A stretch of 64,000 nucleotides of DNA from Streptomyces sp. NBC_00258 (GTDB lineage Bacteria > Actinomycetota > Actinomycetes > Streptomycetales > Streptomycetaceae). Made by a program: the position numbers and the translations under genes. The notes below the pieces were generated by a model. It did no database searches, was not told the DNA's origin, and saw only the letters and a program-made list of their open reading frames with translations. The stretch covers positions 744,001-808,000 of the forward strand of contig NZ_CP108081.1 of assembly GCF_036182465.1 (NCBI RefSeq), written 5' to 3'. Shown piece after piece: positions 1-8,852 of this stretch; position 1 is the first letter of the stretch; each line of letters opens with the position of its first letter.

Positions 1-60
1 TGGGCCGGGGCATCTGGTCGGCAGTCGTCTTCAGCCTGCATGCCACCAGAGTTCGTCGAC

Positions 61-106
61 GCCTCGGTGTCCCTTGTGCCCGGCCGGGTGCAGGGGACAC
101 CGAGGC
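61..106. terminator. Inverted repeat, probable terminator
   Basis: A perfect 13-base arm at 61-73 pairs with 94-106 around a GC-rich loop. It could end transcription entering from either side. There is no U-tract, as is common in high-GC actinobacteria. Confidence 0.5.
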
Positions 107-177
107 CGCGCCTTCATGAGCGGAGCCGCACCCGAGGCCAAGGCTCCCGATGATCACTATCGGCGACCATCCCGACA

Positions 178-560
178 CTATCCGTGTCCGGCAAGGAGCG
201 CCGCGTTCGTTTCGTACCAATGCCCTGGCTCACCTCCCGAAGGCGCACGACATTGTGTGCGGGGACGCTTCCAGTAGCTTGGGGCGTCGGGCCGGGCGCG
301 CCCGAGCACTTCGGTCTGCTTCTCGCCCGGGCCAACGCGGTCGCCGCCCAGAGTGACGAGCCGGTCGATGAGCCTCCCCTCGTAGCGGAGCCGAAAGATG
401 TGAGCGTGGCTGTCGTCCATCCAGTACACCGTCATGGCGGACAGCCTGCTCTGTTTCACCCATCTGGTGCGGGCGGGCGTGCCTGCGTCCTGATCGATGA
501 TCCATGCCTCGACTTGTTTCGGCAGTCCGAACGTCAGCGTGTAGGCATCCGGTGTTTTCG
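178..560 (-). pseudogene. Possible remnant of an unknown gene
   Basis: One minus-strand frame stays open and reads like protein from about 560 to 178, with segments such as TLTFGLPKQVEAWIID and HIFRLRYEGRLIDRLVTL. The only possible start is a GTG at 457-459, inside the plausible part, and nothing coherent continues upstream in that frame. The end nearest 178 loses protein-like character. I do not recognise the family. A truncated or frameshifted relic is the simplest reading, though chance open frames are common at this GC content. The rest of 1-860 holds nothing else I can support apart from the hairpin at 61-106. Confidence 0.25.
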
Positions 561-860
561 ACCCTATCCGCCTGGTGCGGCAGCGGCCCGCTGCACGTCG
601 GCTGGGCTCGATCCCTGCCCATAGCGGTGGGCCGCCCTACACCATCCCTTCGTGCGCGGCGTCGGTGGTCGGCCCCATGGCGGTTACCGCGGAGCCGTCT
701 ATCGGCATGCCGGGCACAGGTTGTCGTCGTTGTACTCGTAATCAAAGAACTGACCTCGGCCTCTCCTCTGCTTCGGACACGCCAGGTCCGTGGTGGAGTG
801 TGTCGTCTCTGCCATGAGAGGCGGGGTGATGAGCGGTGACGCCTTCGCCCACCGAAGGTC

Positions 861-887
861 TGTCACAAATTCTCGCCGGCCCCGGTC
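861..887 (+). promoter_or_regulatory. ECF41-type promoter for the LtrA-like gene
   Basis: TGTCACA at 861-867, a 16-base spacer and GGTC at 884-887 form an exact match to the window consensus. The start codon it serves is at 1005. Confidence 0.8.
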
Positions 888-1004
888 GTAGACAACGGGC
901 CCCGGCCGAAACAACCCGCTTCGGACGGTTCTCGTCGCCAGCGGCCCTCCCGCCCTCCTCGCACGCCGTTCCCGATGCTGTCCCGCCCGAGAGATCAGGA
1001 CGCC

Positions 1005-2183
1005 ATGAGTCAGTCCACGCACACGTTCACCGCCTGGTACCGGCCGATGCTCGCCCGCCATGCTGGTGAGGAGCATCGTGCCGCCAGCGCGCTGGAGTTG
1101 TTCTTCGACCTCTGCTTTGTTGCCGCTGTCGCCCAGGCGTCGTCGGCATTCGAGCATGAGATGGTCTCGGGCCATTCGGGGCGTGGTCTGCTGGGATACG
1201 CGCTCGTGTTCTTCGCGATCTGGTGGGCCTGGATGAACTTCACCTGGTTCGCGGCGGCTTATGACACGGATGATGTCCCGTACCGTCTTCTGACGCTGAT
1301 TCAGATCATCGGTGCCCTGATCGTGGCTGCGGGAGCCGCTGAGGCCCTGGAGCACCGGGACTTCACCGTCATCACCTGGGGCTACGTGGTGATGCGGCTG
1401 GCCATGGTCAGTCAGTGGCTGCGCGCCGCCTGCACGGACCGGGAACGCCGGCGCACCGCGCTGCGGTACGCCGTGGGCATCCTGGTCCTGCAGATCGGCT
1501 GGCTGGTGCGGCTGGCTCTGCCGGTCGACGGCGGGACAGCCACGTTCGCCGTCCTCGCCGCCTTGGAACTCGCTGTGCCGGTCTGGGCCGAGCGTGCCGA
1601 GGGCACCACCTGGCATCCACAGCACATAGCCGAGCGCTACGGTCTGTTCACTTTGATCGTGCTCGGCGAGTCCGTCATGGCCGCCAGCCTCGCCGTCGGT
1701 ACCGCTCTGGACACCCACAACAACCTCGGCTCCATCCTGCCCATCGCGCTGGGCGGGCTGCTGACCGTCTTCGCGCTGTGGTGGATGTACTTCGCTCAGG
1801 ACGCGCCGCGCCGTCTCAGGACACAGAAGACGGCGATGCTGTGGGGCTACGGGCACTACGTCGTTTTCGCCGCCGCGGCTGCTGTCGGCGCGGCGCTCGC
1901 GGTCAACGTCGCCCACGTCACCACCGGCAGCCGTACGCTCACCAACGTCCAAGCCGCGGCTGTCTACACGGTGCCCGTCGCCCTCTTCGTCACCTGTGTG
2001 TGGCTGCTGCACCGACGGGCCGCCCAGTTGTCCACGGCGGCCAACGTTCTTCCGCCTGTCGCGGCTCTGGCCATCCTCTCCTCGACGGTCACACCCTTCC
2101 CCGTACTGGGCACCGGCATCATCACTTCCCTGCTCATCGCGGGCTCGCTCGTCCTCGTGCGGCACGAAGGTTCCGACGCCTGA
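1005..2183 (+). CDS. LtrA-like multipass membrane protein
   Basis: A 392-residue protein of the low temperature requirement A (LtrA) family, whose biochemical role is poorly known. It has the family's early signature ASALELFFDLCFVAA near residue 20 and HIAERYGLFTLIVLGES near residue 215. About ten hydrophobic segments span the whole length, as in full-size LtrA proteins. The ATG at 1005 is chosen because CAGGA precedes it at good spacing and the family homology begins shortly after. It is monocistronic, with its own ECF41-type promoter and a hairpin at the stop codon. Family assignment is firm; function within this regulon is unknown, though a membrane role under redox stress is possible. Confidence 0.88.
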   Translation: MSQSTHTFTAWYRPMLARHAGEEHRAASALELFFDLCFVAAVAQASSAFEHEMVSGHSGRGLLGYALVFFAIWWAWMNFTWFAAAYDTDDVPYRLLTLIQIIGALIVAAGAAEALEHRDFTVITWGYVVMRLAMVSQWLRAACTDRERRRTALRYAVGILVLQIGWLVRLALPVDGGTATFAVLAALELAVPVWAERAEGTTWHPQHIAERYGLFTLIVLGESVMAASLAVGTALDTHNNLGSILPIALGGLLTVFALWWMYFAQDAPRRLRTQKTAMLWGYGHYVVFAAAAAVGAALAVNVAHVTTGSRTLTNVQAAAVYTVPVALFVTCVWLLHRRAAQLSTAANVLPPVAALAILSSTVTPFPVLGTGIITSLLIAGSLVLVRHEGSDA

Positions 2184-2213
2184 GGGCGCCCCGGGTCGGT
2201 CGGAGCGCCCTCA
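2181..2213. terminator. Terminator between convergent genes
   Basis: The nine-base arms TGAGGGCGC (2181-2189, including the LtrA stop codon) and GCGCCCTCA (2205-2213) pair perfectly. The hairpin sits in the 61-base gap to the convergent ferritin-like gene, so it may serve both. Confidence 0.65.
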
Positions 2214-2244
2214 ATACCCTGCCGCGGAGCGTCAACAGTGCGCG

Positions 2245-3312
2245 CTAGACCCGGTCTTCGGGGGCGATGTACTCAAAGGTCGGGCCGGCCGCCAGGCCGT
2301 CGTCGTCCTGCATCGCCATCAGGCTCTGCGCCTGGCCCTTGGCCGCGTACATCGTGCCCACGGACATGCCCAGCATCGCCGGGTTGCCGTTGAAGGCCTG
2401 CTCCAGCATCTGCAGCATCTTGCAGTACGTCTGGTTGAACGTCTCTTGCGCGGTGCGGATCGCGCTGCCCTCGGGGTGGTCCGCCAACCGCTGGTTGGGG
2501 CGCACGGGCCGGACTCCGGCCAGGTCCACGGTCACCGGGTCGCCTGTGGGACCGGATTCCGGTGTGTCGCCCGGCTGATAGCGGCGCCCCACCGCGAGCT
2601 CCTGGAACCGGTAGTAGTGGGAGACGGCCTTGGTCCCGGGGTGGAACAGGTCCTTGTCCCCGTCCCAGACGTCGGCGCGTGCCGCGCCCTCCCCCTGTTC
2701 GACGATCTCCTCCAGCGCCGCGAGTGCGGTGTTCAGGTCGGTGACGGGGGCGAGGTGGCCCGCCGTGTGAGCGAACGGGCCGCCGAAGACCTGCCGGGCG
2801 GGGTCGCCGGTGAAGACCCGCTCCTCGCCCAGTTCGGCGCACAGGTCCCGCAGGCCCTTCTCGACCGCGTCGTAGAACTGCCCGATCGTCTCGTAGTTGT
2901 CGCCTTCCGCCGGGTCTCCGGGGTGCGCGGGCTGTTCGAGGCGGAGGAACATGCCGAGGGCTTCCTTGCCGAACGGCAGGAGCGACAGCTCGATGGCAGG
3001 GTCGGCGTGCGGCATGGTCCGCGGATGCGGCGGCAGCATCTGCGGTGTGTCCAGGCGGGGTTCGCCGCCGACCGCGTTCAACAGGTTCGCGACCAGGGCG
3101 AGATGGATCATCTCCTCGACGAACACGCCGCTGATCAACTGGGCGACGTCCGCGTTGCGTTCGGGGTCGAGGGAGTAGAGCGCCGTCAGGTACGGCGGCA
3201 GTGTGGAGTGCTCGATCTCGATCGCCCACTGCAGGTGCCTGCGTAGGTCTTCCAAGGTCGCGATGCCGGTCGTCGCAGCGGCGGCGAGCGTGGTGGACTG
3301 GTCCTGAGGCAT
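2245..3312 (-). CDS. Ferritin-like VioB-domain protein
   Basis: A 355-residue protein whose first 230 residues match the ferritin-like domain of iminophenyl-pyruvate dimer synthases (VioB/RebD group, PF12902). Carboxylate and histidine metal-ligand motifs are visible, for example AIEIEHSTLPPYL near residue 30 and GVFVEEMIHLALVANLL near residue 62. The RebD/VioB polyketide-synthase-like part is absent, so this is a stand-alone ferritin-like oxidase of unknown substrate, common in Streptomyces. No partner gene for bisindole synthesis is present. The ATG at 3312 is the first start in the homologous region, with only a weak ribosome site. It is served by the promoter at 3451-3477. Confidence 0.8.
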   Translation of the reverse strand: MPQDQSTTLAAAATTGIATLEDLRRHLQWAIEIEHSTLPPYLTALYSLDPERNADVAQLISGVFVEEMIHLALVANLLNAVGGEPRLDTPQMLPPHPRTMPHADPAIELSLLPFGKEALGMFLRLEQPAHPGDPAEGDNYETIGQFYDAVEKGLRDLCAELGEERVFTGDPARQVFGGPFAHTAGHLAPVTDLNTALAALEEIVEQGEGAARADVWDGDKDLFHPGTKAVSHYYRFQELAVGRRYQPGDTPESGPTGDPVTVDLAGVRPVRPNQRLADHPEGSAIRTAQETFNQTYCKMLQMLEQAFNGNPAMLGMSVGTMYAAKGQAQSLMAMQDDDGLAAGPTFEYIAPEDRV

Positions 3313-3450
3313 GGCGGAAAGCTCATTTCTGCTGGTCGGCGTAAGGGGTGCTCATGCAGTGGCACAGGCTGAACGCCGCCGTCCTCACGGAGCGGAGAAC
3401 GGGCCGGCCGTCCACGGCGGTGCGGGCACACCCTCTGAGGTCAATCCACT

Positions 3451-3477
3451 GACCGGCGAGTCGGAGCATCTGTGACA
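3451..3477 (-). promoter_or_regulatory. ECF41-type promoter for the ferritin-like gene
   Basis: On the minus strand, TGTCACA (3477-3471), 16 bases, then GGTC (3454-3451). Transcription runs toward the start at 3312. Confidence 0.8.
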
Positions 3478-3639
3478 TGCGCAGGTGCTGGCCTGATGTC
3501 ACCACCCATGACACTGTTCGCAATATTCCACACTGATTCGATGCACAGCGAACGTGAGATAGTGTCAGTGTTCACGGGTGGCGGGCCTGCGCGCTGTGGC
3601 ATCCGGGCGCTGGTGGCGGAGGGACAACTTCCCCCCCCC

Positions 3640-3898
3640 GTTATGTTTTCCGCGGTCCTGCAAGAGGACTGCTGGCCTCCGGGCCCGGCATGGCTGTTCC
3701 CCCCTGTCGAACCGATGACCTGGGGGGTGGTGCCACCGGGCCCGAGAGGCGCCGTTGGAGACGCTGATGAGAGGCCCGACCACCGCTTGGCCGAGCGCAA
3801 TGCCCGGTCTTACACAGGCGGCAGGTCTGCATAACGTGGATGCGCGCACGACGCCAGCGCCCCGGCCAGCACCGCACAACCTCGTTCGGGAGGACGGC
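3640..3898 (+). ncRNA. Probable bridge RNA region of the IS110 element
   Basis: This non-coding left end lies where IS110 elements are known to encode the bridge RNA that pairs with target and donor DNA. It can form nested helices. CGGGCCCGG at 3680-3688 pairs with CCGGGCCCG at 3736-3744, and inside it six C at 3699-3704 pair with six G at 3722-3727. This leaves internal loops of the kind used for target recognition. The RNA limits and guide loops are not determined here. Confidence 0.5.
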
Positions 3899-5101
3899 TT
3901 GAACGACAGCGACGACATAGGCGTCTTCCTCGGCCTGGATGTCGGCAAGAGCGCCCACCACGGCCACGGCCTCACCCCGGCCGGCAAGAAGGTCTTCGAC
4001 AAGCAACTGCCCAACACCGAACCGAAGCTGCGGGACGTCTTCGACAAGCTGAAGGCCAAGTTCGGCACCGTCCTGGTGATCGTGGACCAGCCGGCCTCCA
4101 TCGGAGCTCTGCCTCTGACCGTCGCCCGGGACACCGGCTGCAAGGTCGCCTACCTGCCCGGCCTGGCGATGCGGCGAATCGCCGACCTCTACCCCGGCGA
4201 GGCAAAAACCGACGCGAAGGACGCCGCGGTGATCGCAGACGCGGCCCGCACCATGCCCCACACCCTGCGCTCGCTGGAGCTGACCGACGAGATCACCGCC
4301 GAGCTGACCGTGCTCGTCGGCTTCGACCAGGACCTGGCAGCCGAGGCCACCCGCACCTCCAACCGGATCCGCGGCCTGCTCACCCAGTTCCACCCGTCGC
4401 TGGAACGCGTCCTCGGACCGCGCCTGGACCACCAGGCCGTCACCTGGCTGCTGGAACGCTACGGATCCCCGGCCGCGCTGCGAAAGGCCGGACGCCGCAG
4501 GCTGGTCGAGGTGATCCGCCCCAAGGCCCCGCGCATGGCGACACGGCTGATCGACGATGTCTTCGACGCACTCGACGAGCAGACCGTCGTCGTTCCCGGC
4601 ACCGGCACGCTCGACATCGTGATCCCGTCGCTGGCCCGCTCGCTCGGCTCCGTCCACGAACAACGCCGGGCGACGGAAGTCCAGATCACGGCCCTGCTGG
4701 AGGATCACCCTCTTTCGAAGGTCCTGACGTCGCTGCCCGGCGTCGGCGTCAGGACCGCCGCCACACTGCTGGTCACCGTCGGCGACGGCACCAGCTTCCC
4801 CACCGCCGCCCACCTCGCCTCCTACGCCGGCCTCGCCCCGACCACGAAGTCGTCGGGCACCTCGATCCACGGCGAACACGCCCCCAGAGGCGGCAACCGG
4901 CAGCTCAAACGCGCCATGTTCCTGTCCGCGTTCGCCGCCCTGCACGACCCCGCCTCCCGCACCTACTACAACCGCTGCCGAACCCGCGGGAAGACCCACA
5001 CGCAAGCCCTCCTCCGGCTCGCCCGACAACGCATCAACGTGCTGTTCGCAATGCTCCGCGACGGCACCTTCTACGAACCCAGAACCCCACGCCTCACTTG
5101 A
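3899..5101 (+). CDS. IS110-family transposase (DEDD/serine recombinase)
   Basis: A 400-residue transposase. The N-terminal RuvC-like DEDD domain shows FLGLDVGKSAHHG near residue 10, VLVIVDQPASIGAL near 60 and GEAKTDAKDAAVIADAAR near 100. The C-terminal Transposase_20 domain has LPGVGVRTAATLL near 280, followed by the serine-bearing segment APTTKSSGTSIHGE. Length is normal and no stop or frameshift is seen, so the element may be active. The TTG at 3899 is chosen because GGGAGGA lies just upstream and IS110 proteins begin at this point. Upstream reading-frame sequence overlaps the probable bridge RNA and is not protein-like. Confidence 0.93.
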   Translation: MNDSDDIGVFLGLDVGKSAHHGHGLTPAGKKVFDKQLPNTEPKLRDVFDKLKAKFGTVLVIVDQPASIGALPLTVARDTGCKVAYLPGLAMRRIADLYPGEAKTDAKDAAVIADAARTMPHTLRSLELTDEITAELTVLVGFDQDLAAEATRTSNRIRGLLTQFHPSLERVLGPRLDHQAVTWLLERYGSPAALRKAGRRRLVEVIRPKAPRMATRLIDDVFDALDEQTVVVPGTGTLDIVIPSLARSLGSVHEQRRATEVQITALLEDHPLSKVLTSLPGVGVRTAATLLVTVGDGTSFPTAAHLASYAGLAPTTKSSGTSIHGEHAPRGGNRQLKRAMFLSAFAALHDPASRTYYNRCRTRGKTHTQALLRLARQRINVLFAMLRDGTFYEPRTPRLT

Positions 5102-5237
5102 CCAAAGACATAGAGGCACCCCCCCCCATGCCTTCCTCGCCTGTTCCTTTGTGTTCCCGCTCTTCCGGGAGGCCGTGCTCATTCGCAGCTTGGTTTCGGC
5201 TGACGTGCCCGAGGAGTCGTCAAGAAAGGTGTGTTCC

Positions 5238-6236
5238 ATGGCTGAGCTGTTTTACGATGCGGACGCCGATCTGTCCCTCATCCAGAACCGCAGAGTCGCG
5301 GTCATCGGCTACGGCAGCCAGGGCCACGCCCATGCGCTGTCCCTGCGGGATTCCGGCGCCGACGTGCGCGTCGGCCTGCACGAGGGCTCCGCGTCCAGGG
5401 CCGTGGCCGAGGAGCAGGGTCTGCGGGTGGTGACGGTGGCCCAGGCCGCCGCCGAAGCCGACGTCATCATGATCCTCGTACCGGATCCCCTCCAGGGCGA
5501 GATCTACGAGGAGCACATCGCCCCGCATCTCAGGGACGGCGACGCGTTGGTCTTCGGCCACGGGTTCAACATCCGGTACGGCTTCGTCAAGCCGCCGGCC
5601 GGCGTAGATGTCTGCATGGTCGCTCCCAAGGGCCCGGGCCATCTGGTGCGCCGTCAGTACGAAGAGGGCCGCGGCGTTCCCTGTCTGGTGGCCGTCGAGC
5701 AGGATGCGACCGGTCAGGCGCTGGCGCTGGCGCTGTCCTATGCGAAAGGCATCGGCGGCACCCGTGCCGGTGTCATCAGGACGACCTTCACCGAGGAGAC
5801 CGAGACGGATCTCTTCGGCGAGCAGGCCGTTCTCGCCGGCGGTGTTTCCGCCCTGGTGAAGGCCGGTTTCGAGACGCTGACCGACGCCGGCTACCAGCCG
5901 GAGATCGCGTACTTCGAGTGCCTCCACGAGCTGAAGCTCATCGTGGACCTCATGTACGAGGGCGGCCTGGAGAAGATGCGCTGGTCGATCTCGGAGACGG
6001 CCGAGTGGGGCGACTACGTCACCGGCCCGCGGATCATCACCGATGCCACCCGGGCCGAGATGAAGAAGGTCCTCGCCGAGATCCAGGACGGCACCTTCGC
6101 CCGTGAGTGGATGGCCGAGTACCACGGCGGTCTGAAGAGGTACCACGAGTACCGGAAGCAGGACTCCGAACTGCTGCTGGAGACCACCGGCAAGGAACTG
6201 CGCAAGCTCATGAACTCGGTCGACGAGGAGGCGTAG
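5238..6236 (+). CDS. ilvC: Ketol-acid reductoisomerase
   Basis: A 332-residue class I ketol-acid reductoisomerase, which converts acetohydroxy acids to dihydroxy acids with NADPH in valine, leucine and isoleucine synthesis. The Rossmann motif VAVIGYGSQGHAHALSL lies near residue 20. The metal and substrate residues are in ETETDLFGEQAVL near 190 and ECLHELKLIVDLMYEGG near 228. The ATG at 5238 follows AAAGG. No ilvB or ilvN neighbour exists, so this is probably a second copy away from the main ilv operon. The IS110 element ends about 110 bases upstream and no ECF41-type promoter is found in that gap, so its original promoter may have been displaced. Confidence 0.95.
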   Translation: MAELFYDADADLSLIQNRRVAVIGYGSQGHAHALSLRDSGADVRVGLHEGSASRAVAEEQGLRVVTVAQAAAEADVIMILVPDPLQGEIYEEHIAPHLRDGDALVFGHGFNIRYGFVKPPAGVDVCMVAPKGPGHLVRRQYEEGRGVPCLVAVEQDATGQALALALSYAKGIGGTRAGVIRTTFTEETETDLFGEQAVLAGGVSALVKAGFETLTDAGYQPEIAYFECLHELKLIVDLMYEGGLEKMRWSISETAEWGDYVTGPRIITDATRAEMKKVLAEIQDGTFAREWMAEYHGGLKRYHEYRKQDSELLLETTGKELRKLMNSVDEEA

Positions 6237-6258
6237 GTCGCGCGCCGCGGACGGGGCC

Positions 6259-6329
6259 GGGCTGAATCCGACCTGCGTACCGCGGCGGCCCGTTCCGGGC
6301 CGCCGCGGTACGCAGGTCGGATTCAGCCC
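6259..6329. terminator. Very strong bidirectional terminator
   Basis: Two perfectly complementary 34-base arms (6259-6292 and 6296-6329) flank a three-base loop. The hairpin lies between ilvC and the convergent transporter gene and covers the transporter's stop codon at 6323-6325. It should insulate both genes. Confidence 0.85.
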
Positions 6330-7741
6330 ATTTCCTCGAGTGCCTTGCCCTTCGTCTCCTTGACGAACTTCAGGACGAAGGGAATGGATAGCGCGGCGAA
6401 GAGCGTGTAGATCACGTACGTGCCGGAGAGGTTCCAGTCGGCCAGCGAAGGGAAGCTCGCCGTGATGGCCCAGTTGGCGATCCACTGCGCGGAGGCGGCG
6501 ACTCCGAGGGCGGCGGCGCGGATCCGGTTGGGGAACATCTCGCCGAGCATGACCCAGACGATGACGCCCCAGGAAAGGGCGAAGAAGAGGACGAAGGCGT
6601 GGGCGGCTATCAGGGCGACCCATCCCTGGCCGGCCGGAAGTTCGCCGTCGACCGAGCGGGCGGAGAACGCCCACGCCTCCAGCGCCAGGGCGGCGGCCAT
6701 GCCGACCGAGCCGACGATGGCCAGCGGCCTGCGCCCGACCCGGTCGACGAAGATCATCGCGATCATCGTGCCGACGATGTTGATGATCGACGTCGTGAAC
6801 GAGTAGAAGAACGAGTCGGTCGGGTCGACGCCGACGGACTGCCACAGCGTCGAGGAGTAGTAGAACGCGACGTTGATGCCGACGAACTGCTGGAAGATCG
6901 ACAGTCCGATGCCGACCCAGACGATCGGCTTGAAGAAGAAGCCGCCGGCGCGCAGGTCCGCGAAGGTCGATCTCTCCTCCCCTCGCATGGCCGTCTCAAT
7001 CTCGGCGACGCGGGCATCGAGGTCGATCCTGTCGCCCTCGACCTCTTCGAGGATGCGGCGCGCCTTCTCGTGATGGCCGATGGAGATCAGGAAGCGAGGG
7101 GACTCCGGTATCGCGAAGGACAGCAGTCCGTAGAGCACGGCCGGAACCACCATCACGCCGAGCATGACCTGCCAGGCCTCGATGCCCAGCAGCTTGCCCC
7201 GCTGGTCGCCGCCCGCTGCGTTCAGCAGGCCCCAGTTGACCAGTTGGGAGATCGCGATACCGATGACGATGGCGGCCTGCTGGAAGGAGCCGAGCCGGCC
7301 GCGGTAGGCGGGCGGGGAGACTTCGGCAATGTAGGCCGGGCCGATCACGGAGGCCATGCCGATGGCGATCCCGCCGATGACCCGCCACATCGCCAGGTCC
7401 CACAGGGCGAAGGGCAGGGCGGAGCCGATGGCGCTGACAGTGAAGAGGACCGCGGCGATCTGCATGCAGCGGATCCGGCCGATGCGGTCGGCGATCCGGC
7501 CGGCGGTCGCCGCGCCGATCGCACAGCCGATCAGGGCGATGGCGATGACCTGGGCCAGCACCGCCGAACCGACGTCGTACCGGTCCCGGATGGCCTCGAC
7601 CGCGCCGTTGATGACGGAACTGTCGTAGCCGAAGAGGAAGCCGCCCATCGCGGCCGCGGCCGCGATGGAGACGACGTGGGCGAGAGGGGTGGGGTGAGCC
7701 GCCTGGGCTGGCGACGGGGGTGTCTCAGCGGTGCTGGTCAC
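6323..7741 (-). CDS. MFS sugar transporter
   Basis: A 472-residue major facilitator of the sugar porter family, probably a sugar-proton symporter in the cell membrane. Family signatures are GGFLFGYDSSVINGA near residue 35, GRIADRIGRIR in the loop after helix 2, PAYIAEVSPPAYRGRLGS near 135, PESPRFLI near 215, FVDRVGRRPLAI near 315 and the C-terminal KFVKETKGKALEEM. Twelve hydrophobic segments are visible. I choose the GTG at 7741 because AAGGAG precedes it; the ATG at 7759 lacks such a site. Its promoter lies within the 3' end of the DyP gene, whose stop overlaps this start by 17 bases. Substrate is not predictable. Confidence 0.9.
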   Translation of the reverse strand: MTSTAETPPSPAQAAHPTPLAHVVSIAAAAAMGGFLFGYDSSVINGAVEAIRDRYDVGSAVLAQVIAIALIGCAIGAATAGRIADRIGRIRCMQIAAVLFTVSAIGSALPFALWDLAMWRVIGGIAIGMASVIGPAYIAEVSPPAYRGRLGSFQQAAIVIGIAISQLVNWGLLNAAGGDQRGKLLGIEAWQVMLGVMVVPAVLYGLLSFAIPESPRFLISIGHHEKARRILEEVEGDRIDLDARVAEIETAMRGEERSTFADLRAGGFFFKPIVWVGIGLSIFQQFVGINVAFYYSSTLWQSVGVDPTDSFFYSFTTSIINIVGTMIAMIFVDRVGRRPLAIVGSVGMAAALALEAWAFSARSVDGELPAGQGWVALIAAHAFVLFFALSWGVIVWVMLGEMFPNRIRAAALGVAASAQWIANWAITASFPSLADWNLSGTYVIYTLFAALSIPFVLKFVKETKGKALEEMG

Positions 7742-8795
7742 ATGAACTCCTTGTGCCACTGGTCTGGGAGCGCGGTGTCTCGTCCTGAAGACCGGTGGGG
7801 CCCGGACGGTGTGACACGGTTGCGTCGGCCGATCGGCTCTGGCTGTCCGGGAGTTCGGGCAGGTCCTCCAGGAAGTCCGCGGACGGCGTGAAGAACAGGG
7901 CGCCCGTGACTGCGGTGGAGAAGTCCAGGATCCGGTCGTGCGACACCGTTTCCGCGCCCAGGAACATGCGCTCCAGCATCGTCTCGGTGACTTCGGGGCT
8001 GCGGGCGTACCCGATGAAGTACGTACCGAACTCCTCGGTGCCCACCGTGCCGACCGGCATGTTGTCGCGGAGGATCTCCCTCTCGGTGCCGTCCGCGTCC
8101 GTCACGGTGGTGAGGGCGACGTGGGAGTCCGGCGGTTTGACGTCCTCCGCCAGTTCCACGTCGGAGAGTTTCCGTCGGCCGATCACCCGCTCCTGGGCTT
8201 CGACCGGCAGGGCTTCCCAGGCGTCGAGGTCATGGAGGTACTTCTGCACCACCACGTGACTGCCGCCTGCGAAGCAGGGATCCTCCTCCCCTACGAGCAC
8301 AGCGGCCGGTGCCTGGGCACCCGTGGGGTTCTCCGTGCCGTCGACGAACCCGAGGAGGTCTCGTTCCTCGAAGTACTGGAAGCCGTGTACTTCGTCCTGC
8401 ACCGTGACCGCTCCGCGCAGTCGGCTCATGATCTCGGTGGCGAGGGCTAAGCACAGGTCCTGTCGCGCGGCGCGTATGTGGAACAGTAGGTCGCCAGGGG
8501 TGGCGACGGCTCGGTGCCGCGAGCCGTGCAGTTCCTTGAAGGAGCGCAGACGGGCCGGGCGTTCTCCGGCGAACAGGCGGTCCCAGGCGTGGGACCCGAC
8601 GCCGGTCACACAGCTGAGCAGGCCGTCGGGGTGGGCGCGGAACCCCACGGCACGTTCCAGTGAGCCGATGTCCGGGAGGAGTTCGCGAACGGTCCTCTCG
8701 CCGCCTTCGTCAATCGTGACGACCAGGAAGATCGCCGCACTGGTCAGTGGAGACAAGATCGTCTGAGGCACGGGTTCCTCGACCCCTCCGGACAT
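7725..8795 (-). CDS. DyP-type heme peroxidase
   Basis: A 356-residue dye-decolorizing peroxidase. The catalytic segment LLGFVDGTENPTG (distal Asp in GXXDG) is near residue 150. The proximal heme His is in PPDSHVALTT near 224, and the distal Arg is in RDNMPVGT near 244. The ferredoxin-like fold ends with FIGYARSPEVTETML near 260. No signal peptide is visible, so it may be cytoplasmic or encapsulin cargo, although no encapsulin gene is nearby. It is the third gene of an NmrA-unknown-DyP operon with gaps of about 60 bases. The extreme C-terminus (about 45 residues) is unlike the family and overlaps the transporter's promoter and start. A GTG near 8771 is an alternative start. Confidence 0.9.
   Translation of the reverse strand: MSGGVEEPVPQTILSPLTSAAIFLVVTIDEGGERTVRELLPDIGSLERAVGFRAHPDGLLSCVTGVGSHAWDRLFAGERPARLRSFKELHGSRHRAVATPGDLLFHIRAARQDLCLALATEIMSRLRGAVTVQDEVHGFQYFEERDLLGFVDGTENPTGAQAPAAVLVGEEDPCFAGGSHVVVQKYLHDLDAWEALPVEAQERVIGRRKLSDVELAEDVKPPDSHVALTTVTDADGTEREILRDNMPVGTVGTEEFGTYFIGYARSPEVTETMLERMFLGAETVSHDRILDFSTAVTGALFFTPSADFLEDLPELPDSQSRSADATVSHRPGPTGLQDETPRSQTSGTRSSCDQHR
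7790..7816 (-). promoter_or_regulatory. ECF41-type promoter for the sugar transporter
   Basis: On the minus strand, TGTCACA (7816-7810), 16 bases, then GGTC (7793-7790). It is embedded in the last codons of the upstream DyP gene, giving the transporter its own transcription start. Confidence 0.8.
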
Positions 8796-8852
8796 GGATC
8801 ATCACTTTCGGCTGCGGCAGCGGTGGTGGGCGGACTCAGCGCCAGGGGGCGC

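Larger units (their letters stand above)
3631..5127 (+). mobile_element. IS110-family insertion sequence
   Basis: The element contains one transposase gene preceded by about 260 non-coding bases and followed by only about 17, the layout of the IS110 group with the RNA at the left end. Runs of exactly nine C bases at 3631-3639 and 5119-5127 flank it and lie about 1.5 kb apart, the usual element size. I take these runs as the approximate ends or target. No terminal inverted repeats are seen, as expected for the family. It separates the ferritin-like gene's promoter from ilvC. Exact borders are inferred. Confidence 0.7.

Noticed and set aside
699..2165. Minus-strand open frame opposite the LtrA-like gene
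   Set aside because: It is Gly/Gln/Arg/Asp-rich and antisense to a multipass membrane protein with a promoter and terminator.
3472..3834. Plus-strand open frame crossing the left end of the IS element
   Set aside because: It crosses the C9 run and the probable bridge RNA, has no ribosome site and is not protein-like.
6599..7891. Long plus-strand open frame opposite the transporter
   Set aside because: It is antisense to a gene with clear family motifs and has the Asp/Arg/Gly-rich composition of a high-GC shadow frame.
8580..8600. GGTCACA inside the DyP gene
   Set aside because: It lies within coding sequence with no second element and no gene start downstream on that strand.
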